Source: Apodemus sylvaticus
Lineage: Eukaryota > Chordata > Mammalia > Rodentia > Muridae
Direction of reading: 5' to 3'
Assembly: GCF_947179515.1 (NCBI RefSeq)
Contig: NC_067472.1
Location: 202,897,068-202,961,067 of the forward strand
Length of the DNA: 64,000 bases
A program made the position numbers and the translations under genes. Every line of letters starts with the position of its first letter. Position 1 is the stretch's first letter. The notes below the pieces were generated by a model. The model was given only the letters and a program-made list of their open reading frames with translations, did no database searches and was not told the DNA's origin. This document shows positions 23,000-35,412 of the stretch, piece by piece.

Positions 23000-25900
23000 A
23001 CACTTCTCCTGATCTGGGGCCATTTCTTTCTCCTTGATTTTTACATGACTGCCAGGGAACATATTTAGAGTATATATCCACACACATCACCCTCCAGAGG
23101 GAACTATGTGTGACAAGGACTGGCCATCTTGAATTTGATGACTGTATTTGGTTGCTTTTCAGAGTCCATGGAAATGAACACTATAATTAGAAATTTTCAT
23201 GGTAGTTGGGGGCTAGAGCCAGTAATTCTAGTCACTCACAAAATGAAGCCAAAGGCTTCCTACAAACTCAAATCAGCTCCACAGTCTGAGTGTCATATTA
23301 CCTAAAGGATAAAGAAGGCAGCCCGAAAGCATAAGGCAGCCAGGGAGGCATAAAGCAGGAATAGACATGGTGCCTAGTTGCAAAGAGAAAAGGCAACTGC
23401 TTTTGTGTCCTTGACTTCGTACCTACTCTGGTAAGCTTTGGAGTATAAATTATCAAGACACCTCAGGACACCTGAGCAGACCTGCTGACTGCTACAGGAA
23501 AGAGCCTAGGACCAGGAGGTGTCAGGATGAATATCTCCAGTTCCACTCAACATATTTTCCTTTTTACTGTATCTCAACAAAGCACAATAGCACCCAAAAC
23601 AACAAAGAGAGTAGGAACAATGAGATGTATGCACTGGTGTGGCCTGCGTCATGTGTGTATGAGAGGATGGGTCTAAGTCCTCCAAGAGTTGTGTTACCTA
23701 CATCATCATTCCCCTCCAGAAAGGAGCCCAAGATTTTTGCTATGCACAAAATGAGAAGTATCAGTTCCTCAGATAAGAAGAACTGGGTCTTCTTACATTG
23801 GGTTGGATTCATGTAAGCAAATGGAACTCGGTAACTGAGGGTACCTCTTGTCTCTCTCTTAGAAACAGCCAGCCTAAATAGTGCTCTGCACAGAGTCAAT
23901 CCATTCCAGATCTTCTTCACTGACCATATACAGTCAATAGTGAGCAGTTCGAGTTAAAGGAGCATTTCCTAGTACTTTTACAGCTCCTTGTATTTAATGT
24001 CTTACTCGGAGTAATTCTTCAGTGTTCCAACTTGATACGAATCTGCATGAAAAACGGTTGCTTGCAAGGATGTATTAAAACAGTCTGTACAGACCACATA
24101 CCTAAAAGATGTAAAAATGAAACTTAAGTATGCCAAGAGTGTCCTTTCTAATGATTATGTTTTGTATTTATGAAGAAGTACTTCCTTTGTGCCCAACCAA
24201 AGAGATCCTACAAGCTAGGTTTACAAGTATTTGCACATGCAGAACATACATCTTTTGATTTTCAAGGGAACACACTATTTGCCTAGAGAGTCCTTTGGAT
24301 GAGTATCTCATTTTCAAAGACCGCTGCTCACAAAACAATTGAAATTCTTGTAACTTGCTAAATATAAGCCACAACAAGGTGGTTTGCTCTTAGGTTTTGT
24401 AAGATCTTGGAGTCAGACCTTGAGAAGTGCTGATGTGTGAGGCAGTCTCCTGTGACTTCGTGTTCTTCCATCCAATTGCATCTATTCTTACTGCAATGCC
24501 TACTTCAATAATATAATATGCCCAATTGAAATTTGGCCTTTTGTGTCTTGGGACTCAAAAGGGAGATTATAGAGAAAATGAGTAAGGCACATGAGGCAAA
24601 AAGCACAATATACTGCCGGAGAAAAATATAGGCCAGTGTGGGTTGCAGAGGAAGAACTGCCACACGTAAGGCAACTTATGATAACTTAGGAAGAGGAGTC
24701 CAAAACAGTATATAGGGGAGGGGGACAGCATTAGAGATTGATACACTGACCTCCTGTATCAGTGAGCATTTCTGTTGGCTGGGATTTATGGTTTGTATTG
24801 GAAAAGAATGCCTGATATGTGTTGATATCAGCCATCAGAACCATGCCATCCCTTGTCTTGGATGGACTGGAAAAGTAGTGGTGATTTTGAGTAGAGGGAA
24901 AACATTGTGGACTATTCTGAGCAAAATTATGGTGTGATCAAAGCCATACTCTAGAAGTTAAAATGAAGGAGATGCAAAGCTGCTTGGTTAGGGAAAGTCA
25001 GGTGAGGTTTGGGAGCTGATACCATGGAATGATGATAAGGGGGGTGATAGTCTTGTGTGTGTGTGGAGGAGTGATCAGGGGAATTCAGATATCCAGGTAA
25101 TAGGGATAAAGTTTGAGGAATCTGAGACAGGGCAGGATTCCAGTTAGGATCATGGTGAGGGCAGTGTTCATCTCATAAACATGAGTAGGATTTGTATAAG
25201 AGGACAGAACTTGAAAGAGAGATGTAGTTATAAAGTGTGCAATTGAAGGCACATGTGAGATATTACAACTACATCAACATTGGGAGAATGAAGTGAGAAG
25301 GCTAGAGAGGGACCTGAGGCACTTAAACATGCAGGCGGCTCATGAACTCGGTAAATATGGAGAACTGGCTGCAAGAGAAACAATTCCTAGCAGCTTAGGT
25401 GAATGTCTAATGAGGAAATCAGGGACCACAGTGGGGATGAAGGAACAACAAGGCTGAAAGGGCACTGGATATGAGGTTCACAGAAGCCATAGGATGGGGA
25501 CACAGGAAGCAGGAATTCAGGATGGAACCTGCTGGAGTTCTGGGGATATTGACTTAATGTATTTTAAACCATGGAAGGCAGATAATGCAATGTCCAGTAA
25601 TGTCATAAAATCTAGTTATACTGTCACTCTCCTGGACCCCCCAGCATTCAGGAGGATAGAGTGCAAGTTGGTGAATTTGGTGCCACGTTGAGTGAACAGT
25701 AATATTGTGCCTCAAAACAAAAGTCACTTGATGAGAAATTGGCCATTGTGGATTCTGTTATAACTGTCATACTGAAGCTGGCATCTAGGCCCTAGAATCT
25801 AGGGGAATTTGAAGAGGAGGCTGCTCTTTGGCAATGGGTTAGCAGATTACTGTCATGTAGGAGCTGTGAAATAGTTTGGACATGGTTTCTTCTTGTTTAT

Positions 25901-26646
25901 TGTTTTTTTTTTTTTTAATTTTTTGCTTTTTCATTGATTTCACTTTAGATTTCCAAAAGCTTGATGTTTTAAATGATAGCTTAGGTGTGAGTATACATAC
26001 ATAAACACAGTTGTTTAATGGCTCATGTGGGAAGCCTCTGTGTTCATACACAACTTAGAGAAAGAAACGAGAATGTGCTAGAAGCCTGCTCGAAATCTCA
26101 CTTTCTCCCTCGAAGAATGAAACCCCTCTTGCTCTCACCATGTCTTCCTCCATTTTACATGTGCACCGCTTCCATTCTAACAGTGATTCAATTGCAATGG
26201 GTAGAAATGTAACTTTTACAACTGGCTTGCAGGGCTTAACATCTGCAAGATTTATCACCATTCATGCAAGCAATTGTTTGGTGGGTTTTTACATATGGAG
26301 ACCCAGTGAAGGAAGAAGAAAAGTAATGGAAAAAGACATAGTATGATCATATGACAGTAATACTATACTACATCAGAAGGACAGAAGTAGCTCCTTCTCA
26401 CATAGGGAGAAATCCCATGGGTCTCAGGGGCAGGATACAATAAAAACAGCTGCATTATCAAAGAGATTGTTGAAGAAGTTATCAGAAATATTGATGAAGC
26501 AATCAGTCTGCTGTTGTCAGGAAGGAAGCAGAGATGGGTTAGAAGTGAAGACAAAACTTGGAATAGTTACTGTCTAGACATCAGGTTTAACTAAGCAGGG
26601 ATGACCAAAAGGGCCTTGTCCTAACTGAGGGACAAGCTAAAAGTAA
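23000..26646. other. unassigned intergenic sequence
   Basis: About 3.6 kb with no recognised gene. There is a 15-T run at 25903-25917. Several 60-120-residue ORFs have no recognised domain and no convincing splice context. Confidence 0.4.
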
Positions 26647-26992
26647 GTGTAGTGGTTGGAATACTCCTGTCCCAGGCAGGGTATTGTGGGGTATGGCCTT
26701 GATGGACTAGCATTGGCATTGTTGGAGGAAGTGTCTCTTTGCGCATGAACTTTGAGGTCCTCCTTGAGAGAGGAGGAGTCATTTTTCTCCTTTTTGCCTT
26801 TCAAACGAGATGTAGAACTCTATGCTCACCAGGCACCATGTTTGCCTGAATGCTATCATACTTTCTGCTATGTCGATAACAGACCAAACCTCAGTACCTG
26901 TAAGCCAGCCCCAATTAAATGTTGTCCTTTATAAGTGTTGGATTAACCATGATGTTGATTCACAAGAATGAAAACACTAACTAAGGCACTAA
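26647..26992 (+). mobile_element. old rodent interspersed repeat (URR1-like)
   Basis: Near full-length. It starts gtgtagtggttggaatactcctg, has ttggcattgttggaggaagtgtc, gagatgtagaactct and gtaagccagccccaattaaatgttgtcctttataag, and ends aaacactaactaaggcac. This order is characteristic of a very common rodent repeat that I believe to be the nonautonomous hAT-type URR1. The family name is from memory. Confidence 0.65.
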
Positions 26993-27739
26993 ATGAGAAA
27001 AATGCAGTATATTTTGAACATTATGAATTAGGAGGACAAAGAAGATGGTTCCACATTACTGCTGCACATGACAGATGGCAGTCTACATTCAAGGATTATT
27101 TTGGAAATCACAGGAGAGAACAGATTGTTAATGCTCCTTGTGCCTCCCTTCCTTGGTGAATCAAGCATAGCTGGCTGGGCTAACTTAGAATTCTTTGCTT
27201 CTTTTGTCTTCTCAGACCCATCCAACCCAGACAGCCTTCTGGTCAAGTGCAGAACTGCACACACATTTTGGATATCAAGTGGTGCTCCCTGAATCCATTG
27301 CTGTGGTGTGTGCCCCCAAGTATAAATAGTAAGTATGTGAGATTCAAGTCTGGAATTTACAATACAAAATCACCAATGTCTCAAAACTATTTAAAAACTG
27401 TCTTTGTACAGAATGTCTTGACTGATTGCTATGAATGCCTTCCTTTTATGTGCATATTCTAATGATCACCAACCACTCTTAAAAGACAGGATGACACCAC
27501 TGCTGGTTTTTAAGACAACCTTTTAAGAAGTAACTTTAAGAGGCAGAGATTGAAGAAATTCAACAGGAAACACTATATGGGAGTTCCATGTCTCTTCCTT
27601 CCCAAGGCTGTATTCTGAATTCTTCAGGCAAAGTAGTGTTGGGTAAGCAATGAATATGATTAATTTTTATTTTGTCACTTGATGTCCTAAAGAAACAAGC
27701 TAACCCCAGTTTTATATTATTGTCCCTTGTTCCTCACAA
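26993..27739. other. unassigned intergenic sequence
   Basis: No gene or repeat recognised. Confidence 0.4.
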
Positions 27740-27951
27740 TCAATGGGCAAGAATTCATTGTGCAAGAAAGGGATCCAGAGACAGTGAGACAGAGAATTTT
27801 TTACACACAGGGGAAAGAGAAGGAGGACACAGATGACAGAGTGGAGGACATTGAGAAGATTAGGAGAAGGAGGAGGACTATGAAAAATAGAAGGAAAATG
27901 AATATCGAGAGAAAGAATACAAAGAAGGAAGGAAGGAAGAGAGGGAGAGAG

Positions 27952-28012
<61 letters not shown>

Positions 28013-28370
28013 TAGATGGAAGAGAAGGGGAAAGAAATCAAAGACAAGAAAGGACAAAAATAAGAAACTAGAGGGCAATTAAGATTGGACAGGGATGACA
28101 AGGTCTAGAAGGAGGACAAAGATGACAATGATGAATTGCAAAAGGAAGATAAGTTCACAGTTTCTAAGAGAATGGCAACATTTTGCAGAGAAGATGAGAT
28201 GAGAGTTGGGAGGAAAAGAGAGAGATAAGAAGGGAAAGAGAAAAGGGAGAGATAGGGAGAGACATATGAGAAAGAAGAGAAGAGGAATGAGGAATGGAAA
28301 ATTGAATGAAAGGAGGAAGGTGGAGAGAAAGGTGGAGATGAGAGACAGGAAACTTGGACTTGGAGGCAAA
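27740..28370. repeat. polypurine tract with (GA)n core
   Basis: The plus strand is overwhelmingly purine for about 600 bp (gaggaggac, gagaaag, ggaaggaagg units). An uninterrupted (GA)n core of about 27 units lies at 27956-28009. Both-strand ORFs here (Arg/Glu-rich plus, Ser/Leu-rich minus) are microsatellite translations. Confidence 0.9.
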
Positions 28371-28795
28371 TGTGTGCAACTGTGAGTCTGCCTTTTCTCA
28401 TTTCAGAATTGAAATTTTCACACTGGTACCTACTGGATTAAAATAAATACCCAATTATCTACAGAGTGGGCTCCATGCCCACAGACAGGACACAGCTCTC
28501 TTTTGTGTATGTATCTTTGTGCAAGTAAACAAGGCCGTGTTTTCAGTCAGGACACAGTGCTGATTGGTTTTTATCATTTTTTCCTTACCCTCCTGGCAGT
28601 TCAGCTTCATCACCCCCTTCTTAGAAATCCATAGTAACCAAATATCTATGATTCTGGGATTAGTGAATGTACGTTTTCTCATATTTGAAATCTGATCATT
28701 CACTGTCTCTGAGATGCTATTCCTTTCTGCCCCATAATCCTGATATCTGAGGATACTAATACTCTCAGGAAAAGATTAAGGAAAGAGGACGTGTG
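28371..28795. other. unassigned intergenic sequence
   Basis: No gene or repeat recognised. Confidence 0.4.
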
Positions 28796-28872
28796 TGTAC
28801 CTCAGAGTCAGAGTGTGAGAGCAGCATGCTTGAGGCTCTGAATTCCATCCCCAGTAACATGAGAAAAAGAAC
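28796..28872 (+). repeat. ID/B2-like tRNA-derived SINE fragment
   Basis: The stretch tacctcagagtcagagtgtgagagcagcatgcttgaggctctgaattccatccccagtaacatgagaaaaag has the layout of the tRNA-derived head of ID/B2 SINEs ('ctcag...agagc...atgc..gaggc.ctgggttc.atccccagcac') followed by an A-rich tail. Confidence 0.55.
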
Positions 28873-29285
28873 AAAGTATGAAACTCATTGGCTTATTTAA
28901 TGCTTATTCCCTGTTACTTTGTTCTTTATCAATGTAACTTTCAGTCAGAGATCTGTATGCAAAGGACAAACTTGCACAAAAGGTAAATTATGCAAATCTT
29001 GTTCTGGAATTTTTTCTAGAAGTATATGGTTCTCACCATCTAGGGAGGTGGTTTCTTCTCCTATGTTGTGGTCTGTGATCTCACACTTAGTATGATCAGA
29101 TCTCTGCGTGTCAGATCAGACCCAGATAGTAAGATTCTATCTCTTTACTGCCTATCAGCCAGGACTCTTCCATTGAGTATAGATTCAGAGGAGATGCAGC
29201 AACATAGAGAAAGGACCAAAACGTGTCCCATGAAATAGATAAGAACCAGAAATTCAGTCATAGAGATCCAAAGTATTCTAAGATA

Positions 29286-29287
<2 letters not shown>

Positions 29288-29366
<79 letters not shown>

Positions 29367-29373
29367 TGTGTGT
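29288..29373. repeat. (CT)n(GT)n compound microsatellite
   Basis: (TC)n of about 31 units (29288-29349) passes directly into (TG)n of about 12 units (29350-29373). Confidence 0.97.
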
Positions 29374-29772
29374 TTCTATATACTTATAAATGTATATGTG
29401 TATACATTTTGCATTATTCTCCTTATCAAAAATACTGAGACCTAATAAAATTTAAGATTTCTTTTATAATACACATATATTATCTTCCTTCTGTAGCATC
29501 ATTGTGCAGACATGTGAAAACAGATACTGCCACGACAGCTGCCCCACAGTTGTTGGCATCAGAGAGAACAGTGTCCTCCTCTACGAACTGAGCCTTGGAA
29601 TTTAGTCTTCCAAGAAAAAAGGCAGGAGTTGAGCTGGCTCTGTGCGGTGACAGAATCCATTTCTAAGAGCAAGTCCACAAACAGCCTGCAAGGAGCTTCT
29701 TTAAGAGAAAGAAGCTCACTAAGGAGAAATCTCCTGAGAAAAGGTAGCAAGGCAGAGAACAAAGGTTGTTTT
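29374..29772. other. unassigned sequence
   Basis: An open, basic, Ser-rich frame at 29629-29744 (containing SISKSKSTNS and ERSSLRRNLLRKG) ends at AAAAG|GTAGCA, a weak donor-like site. The rest of that ORF is translation of the ATC repeat. No family recognised. Confidence 0.35.
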
Positions 29773-29781
29773 ATCATCATC

Positions 29782-29834
<53 letters not shown>
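29773..29834. repeat. (ATC)n microsatellite
   Basis: About 20 ATC triplets with one ACC interruption. The poly-Ile and poly-Met ORFs on the two strands are artefacts of it. Confidence 0.97.
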
Positions 29835-31345
29835 GTTAAGGTCTTTGAAGGCTAAGGCTTTGTTCCTAATTTACTGGAAGCATTCACAGCCTCTCTCACT
29901 CTTACAGACCACAAACTGGGTTCTTTGGTATAAACTGTTCAGACATCATTAAGAGCCCTGATTCTTGTCCCCTGGACTGGTTTCCTTGTTTCAGATGTTC
30001 TCAATTACACAGTTTAGGAAAGCAGGGCCTGCTCAGCAGCTTGGGTGGCATGACGCACAGCCCGGCCGGACAGCCAGCTCACCTGTTTATAGTCTATCCA
30101 GGAAGAGATGGCAGGAAACATGGTGGCTGTGGTCAATGGCTTATCTGCCATTATCCAAGAGAAAGAACTGAAAAATAGTGTGCACTGTAGGTCAGGGCTC
30201 TGGAGGGCAGCTGAGGAAAGGATGGAGGAGGCTGCCAAGCCACACCTCAAAGCCAGTTTGTACATGGCAGGGATGAGACCTGAATTTCTGGGGAATATGG
30301 AGTTCATCTTCAGTTATGGGCCATAGTCTGGGCCCTGCTGAAAAGGCACAACATTATCCAGGCACCACCACACTGCAGACCTCCCAACTGTAGTGGAGTC
30401 CAGATGTCATCCAGCACTGTCCCACCTTCAGCAAAAGGGAAGTACACAGGCTAAGGCCTAGGCTGAAAAAAATCAAAATCTTCCAAACAGTCTGAGAGCC
30501 ACTGGCAGCTATTGTCACACAGAAATCTGCTCTGCCCAGAAGTCTCTGGCCTGGCTCTGCTGAAGCACTTCCCACTACCTCCGGACCAGAAAGGATGTGA
30601 CCACACACGGGAGCCTGAGGGGGTTCCTAAAAATGAATAAAAACAGAGGCTTACATGAGAGAGGAACCTGCAAATGTGCTAGGAGCCTCCTGACCTCCAG
30701 AGGAAGTGGTGTAGTCACAGAGTAGGCAGGACTCTGATGCTGGGGATCTCAGGGCTTTCTAGCACTCTAACTATGGAAATGCTGAGGATAACTCCTGAAA
30801 AGTCCTAAAAAGCTTTTTTTGTTCTTTCTGAGGGTAAAAGACTGCTGGCTTAGGCGATTAACACCTGCCACCTAATAGGATTAAGCAGTGTGACCTTGGT
30901 TCTATCTCAGCAGGAACTGCTGAGGTCTAACTTACAGCCTGCTTGTGGGAAGTGGGGAAAGAAAATGGGTCACTTAGAGAAGTGGTTATAGAATTTCATA
31001 CTAAGTTGCAAAAAAATTTCCTATGAAATTTATCTAAGGTGAAAAGCTGAAAGATCCTAAGCAGGGAAAGGAAAAAATCGTGTCTGATTGGGGAAAACCA
31101 AAAATTCCTAGTCTAAGTGAGGAAGGGGAAAATTTCTACCCTAAATCTAAGTGAGGAAAAGAAAAAGAGTGAGGAGCTCTTTTTCTTTGTCTTCAGCACT
31201 TATACGTTTTTCACAATACATAATCACAGGTTACAAAGTTCATCATTATTTCACACAAAAATTCAAATAATTGAAATAGAAGTTTACAACAGAGAATATT
31301 TACATGCATGTCCATGAGGAGCAATTATCTACCTAAACTTGCATC
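29835..31345. other. unassigned, possibly containing old ERV-derived sequence
   Basis: No gene recognised. The segment 30960-31345 (repeated 'taagtgaggaa' phrases, then ttcagcacttatacgtttttcacaatacataatcacaggtt) has the feel of an ERV internal, noncoding segment. I cannot assign a family, and no gag/pol/env-like frame is present. Confidence 0.3.
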
Positions 31346-34098
31346 ACCTGTGTGGCTGACCTATTGGGACTGAGCTGCTATACTCAGGATGATATTCTCC
31401 AAATTCTTCCCTTTGCCTGAAAAATTCGTGATGTCTTGGTTTTTGACAGCTGAACAATATTCCATTTTGTAGATATACTCTATTTTCTTCAGGTGAGGGA
31501 CATCTAAGTTGTTTCCAGTTTCTGGCTATTACAAATAAAGCTGCTATGAATATGATGGATCAAGTGTCTGTGTGAGGTGTTGGAGCCTCTTTTGGGTATT
31601 TGCCCAAGAGTGATACAGCTGGGTCTTAAGGCAGAGCTATTCCCATTTTTCTGAGAAAATACCAAATTGATTTCCAATTGGTTGTAAAAGCTTGCACTCC
31701 CACCAGCAGTGGAGGAGTGTTCCCATTGCTCCACATCCGCTCTAGTGCGTTCTGTCCCTTCAGTTTTTGATCTTAGCTATTCTGTGGGTGTAAAATGGAA
31801 TCTCAGAGTGTTTTGATTTTCTTTTTTCTGATTATTAAGGAACTTGAGTATTCCTTTAAGTATTTTTGTGAGAAAATCTGTTTAGTTCTACACCTTACCC
31901 CCACTTTTTTGTTGTTGAATTCTTTGGATTGTTGGTTTATAACTTCTTGAGTTTTTTGGTAAATTTTTGATATTAGCCCTCTCTCAGATGTAGGGTTAGT
32001 AAAGATCCTTTCCCAATTTGTGGGCTGATGATTTGTTATATTGAAAGTGTCCTTTGTGTTACAAAGGCTTTTCAGTTTCATGAGGTACCATTTATCAGTT
32101 GTTTATCTTAGAGCCTGAACCATTGGTTTTTTGTTCAGGGTTGTGTCTCCTTTATCAATGCAATCAAGGGTATGTCCCACCTTCTCTTCCATGAGATTTA
32201 GTGCATCCGGTTTCATATTGAGTTTCTTGATGTACTTGGACTTTAGTTTTGTGCATGATCAGTATGGATCTATTTTTATTCCTCTACATGGAGAGACATC
32301 CGGTTAGTCCAGCACCATTTGAGGGAGCTTTCAGTTTTCTATTATATGGTTTTGGCTTCTGTATCAAATATCAATTGTCAATAGATGTGTGGGTTTATTT
32401 CTTGGTTTTCCATTCAATTCCATTGATCAATGTGTCTGTTTATGCACCAATACCAAGCAGTTTTTATTACTATTACTCTGTAGTACTGAGTGATATCAGG
32501 GACTGTGATTTCTCCCAATGTTCTATTATGGTTCAGGACAGTTTTGGCTATCCTAGGTTTTTTGTTTTTACATATCAAGTTGAGAATTGATCTTTCAAGG
32601 TCTGTAAAAAAATTGAGGTGGAGTTTTAATGGGGATTACATTGAATCTATAGTTTGCTTTTTATAAAATGGCCAGTTTCACTAGGTTAGCCCTATCCATC
32701 CATGAGCATGATACATCATCCCATCTCCTGATATCTTCTTCAACTTCTTTCTTCAGGGACTTGAAGTTCTTGTCATACAGATCTTTTACCTGCTTGGTTA
32801 AAGTCGCAACAAGATATTTCTTTCTAGGACCATTTATCAGGAGGGCTGCTGCCTTCTTTGAGTAAATTTGTATCCAGACACTTTGGTGAAGGTGTTATCA
32901 GATGTAGGAGATATCTGATCGAATTTTTGGGTTGCTTCTGTATTCTATCATATCCTCCACAAATAGCAATATTTTGATTTCTTCCTTTCCAAGTTGTATC
33001 TACTTGAACTCCTTTTGTTGTCTTATTGCTCTGGCTAGAACTTCAAGTACTAGGTTGAATAGATAGAGACAGTGTGGGCAGCCTTGTCTTGTCCCTGATT
33101 TTAGTAGAAAAGCATAAATTTTTCTGCATTTAGTTTGAGTTTAGCTATTGGCTTGCTGTATATTGCTTTGATTGTGTTAGGTATGTGCCCTGTATACCTG
33201 ATTTTTAAAAATTTCTTTAAAATGTAGATGTATCAGATGTTATCAAAGATTTTTTTCAGTATCTAATGAGATAATCCTGAGGGGATTTTTTTTTTCAGTT
33301 TATTTATACAGTGGATTACTTTGATGTATTTTCTTATATTGAATCATCCATACATCCCTGAAATGAAGACTATTGATCTTGATGGATAATTTCTTTGGTG
33401 TGTTCCTGGACTCAGTTTGTGAGAATTTTTATTGAGTATTTTTGTGTCAATGTTCTTAAAGAAATCGATCTGACATTTTCTTTCTGTGTTGGGACTTTGT
33501 ATAGTTTAGGTATCCGGGTCACTGTGGATTCATAGAATGAGTTTGGAAATGTTTTTATTTTGTGGAATAGTTTGAGGAGTATTGGAATTATCTCTTCTTG
33601 GAACATCTGGTAGAATTCTGCACCAAAACCCACTGGCCCTGGGCCTTTTTTGGCTGGGAGACTTGAAATGACTGCTTCTCTTTCTTTAGTGGTTTTGGGC
33701 TATTTAAAGAGCTTGCCTGATCTTGATTTAACTTTGGTTAGTAGTATCTGTATAGAACATCATCCATTTTGTTAAGATTTTCCAATTTTGTGGAGGACAG
33801 GTTTTGGAAGTAAGACCTAATGATTCTTTGACCTTCCTCACTGTCAGCTGTCAGGCCTCCCTTTTTATTTCGGTTTTTGTTCGGAGTCTGTATCTCTATA
33901 ACTTTGGTAATTTGACTAAGGTTTGTCTATTTTGTTGATTTTCTCAAAGAACCAGCACTTGGTTTGGTTGATTCTTTGCACTGTTTTCTTTGTTTCTAAC
34001 TGATTCCCTTCAGCCCCAATTTTGATTATTTCCTGCCTTCTACTCCTCTTTGGGGTGCTGATTCTTCCCTTTTTTCCTAGAGCTTTCAGGTGTTTTAT
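31346..34098 (-). mobile_element. LINE-1 ORF2 remnant, minus strand (3' portion)
   Basis: Read on the minus strand, this is a long decayed L1 ORF2 that lacks its 3'UTR. Near its left end it encodes a version of the conserved C-terminus (IYKMEYCSAVKNQ, then NLENIILS). At plus 32952-32963 the reverse-transcriptase catalytic motif that should read FADD is FVED, so the first active-site aspartate is lost. Stops, frameshifts and indels are frequent throughout. Plus-strand landmarks such as tctggctattacaaataaagctgctatgaa and ccttttgttgtcttattgctctggctagaacttc mark the orientation. The copy is interrupted at 34099 by another repeat and resumes at 34680. All ORFs in this interval are fragments or antisense of it. 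Confidence 0.92.
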
Positions 34099-34679
34099 TG
34101 TGATGACTATTCCTTGCTGCCAACTTGACTACGTGTGAAATGAAGGATAATCCAGAAGTGGAGGCCACACCTGTGATCCAGATCTTGAGGCAGGAAGGCC
34201 ACAGGCTTCTGATCTAGATCTTAGCAGGAAGATCTTGAAGCAGACTGGCTATGCAAAGCTTAGCCCCAGGCAAAATAGTCCATGCCTTTAATCCTGGGAG
34301 ACTTAGACAATCAGATCTCTCTGAGTTCAAAGTCAACCTGGGACAAAGCAAGTTCCAGATCCAAACCTGGTTGCACACACCTGTAATCTGAGTGCCACAC
34401 ATCCTGATGGAGGCCAATATATGGACAATGGGAGAAGGAGGGCTCATTCTCTGCCTGCTTGCTCTGACTTGCCAACACATGTGTGGCAACCTACCTCTTC
34501 AGGATTCCAGCTTGCACAGAATATCAGCTGGAACTACTAGACTATTGGACTTCCCATTCACAGTTGCTAATTGTTGGGTTGGTTGGATTGCAGACTGTAA
34601 GTCATTACAATTAATTACCTTCATTTATAGAGACATCCCATAAGCTCTATGACTCTAGAGAATCCTAACTAATATGACT
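34099..34679 (+). mobile_element. rodent composite repeat inserted in the L1
   Basis: It starts ttttattgtgatgactattccttgctgccaacttgactac and ends ctctatgactctagagaatcctaactaatatg. In between it carries cacctgtgatccagatcttgaggcaggaaggccacaggcttctgatc and a B1-like stretch (catgcctttaatcctgggag ... gagttcaaagtcaacctggg, 34280-34350). I know this arrangement as a common rodent interspersed repeat of RMER type, but cannot fix the family. L1 ORF2 sequence continues on both sides, so it inserted after the L1. Confidence 0.6.
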
Positions 34680-35065
34680 TAAATGTCTCCAATATGAGAA
34701 CTTTCTAATTTCTTTATTTAGGCATTGCACTATGAACTTAGGACTCTTTTCATTGTGTCTCATAAATGTGCCTTCATTTAGTTGCATTCTAGAAAGAACT
34801 GAATGTCTTCCTTTATTTCTTCCCTGACCTAGAGATCAGTGAGCAGAGAGTTGTGTAGACTTTCTGTTGTTTCTGCTGTTGTTGCAGGACAGCTTTAACC
34901 CATGGTGCTCTGACAAGGTACAAGGTGTCATTTCAATTTTCTGGTATCTGTTGATTTGGGATCCATAGTATGGTCAATATGGGAGAAGGATCCCTGAGGT
35001 GGTGAGAAGAAGGTCTATTCCTCAGTGTTTGCTATTGTGCTACATCCACAGTCACTGAAATGCCA
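34680..35065 (-). mobile_element. LINE-1 ORF2 remnant, minus strand (5' portion)
   Basis: The interrupted L1 continues: ttatttcttccctgacctagagatcagtgagcagagagttgtg, ttgttgcaggacagctttaacccatggtgctctgacaaggtaca, gagaaggatccctgaggtggtgagaagaagg. On the minus strand this is the end of the endonuclease domain and the linker to the reverse transcriptase. Similarity fades near 35065, so the copy is 5'-truncated within the endonuclease. Confidence 0.82.
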
Positions 35066-35269
35066 TTCTGTCTTTGAATACAGGCAAAATACACAAGGCA
35101 GCTATCATAAAACAGATATCAGTTGAATGTATTTGATAAATTTATCTCTATAGATTTAGCAGCCTCACCTGTTGATACTAGTAATATATAGGCTAAATCT
35201 GCCACCACTCCTGAGATAAATATATTAAATACATATTACAAGAAGAACATACAGGATATAATATAGCAG

Positions 35270-35273
<4 letters not shown>

Positions 35274-35329
<56 letters not shown>
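35274..35329. repeat. (TA)n microsatellite
   Basis: An uninterrupted TA run of about 27 units flanked by AT-rich sequence. Confidence 0.97.
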
Positions 35330-35333
<4 letters not shown>

Positions 35334-35412
35334 TATCTTTTCAAATTTTCTCAGATTGTAATCTGGAGAAAGTCACCTGCTAAACTCTGCTATTGGTTGA
35401 GAATATGAAGCT

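Noticed and set aside
27712..28401. Ser/Leu-rich minus-strand and Arg/Glu-rich plus-strand ORFs
   Set aside because: The polypurine tract has few stops in these frames, so the ORFs are composition artefacts.
29559..29952. ORFs with poly-Met or poly-Ile stretches
   Set aside because: Produced by the (ATC)n microsatellite at 29773-29834.
30960..31345. Possible endogenous-retrovirus-derived noncoding segment
   Set aside because: The resemblance is impressionistic. I saw no LTR ends, primer-binding site or gag/pol/env-like frame, so it is only mentioned as unassigned.
31504..33633. Plus- and minus-strand ORFs of 60-113 residues
   Set aside because: Fragments or antisense of the decayed L1 ORF2. 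The catalytic motif is mutated and the frame broken.
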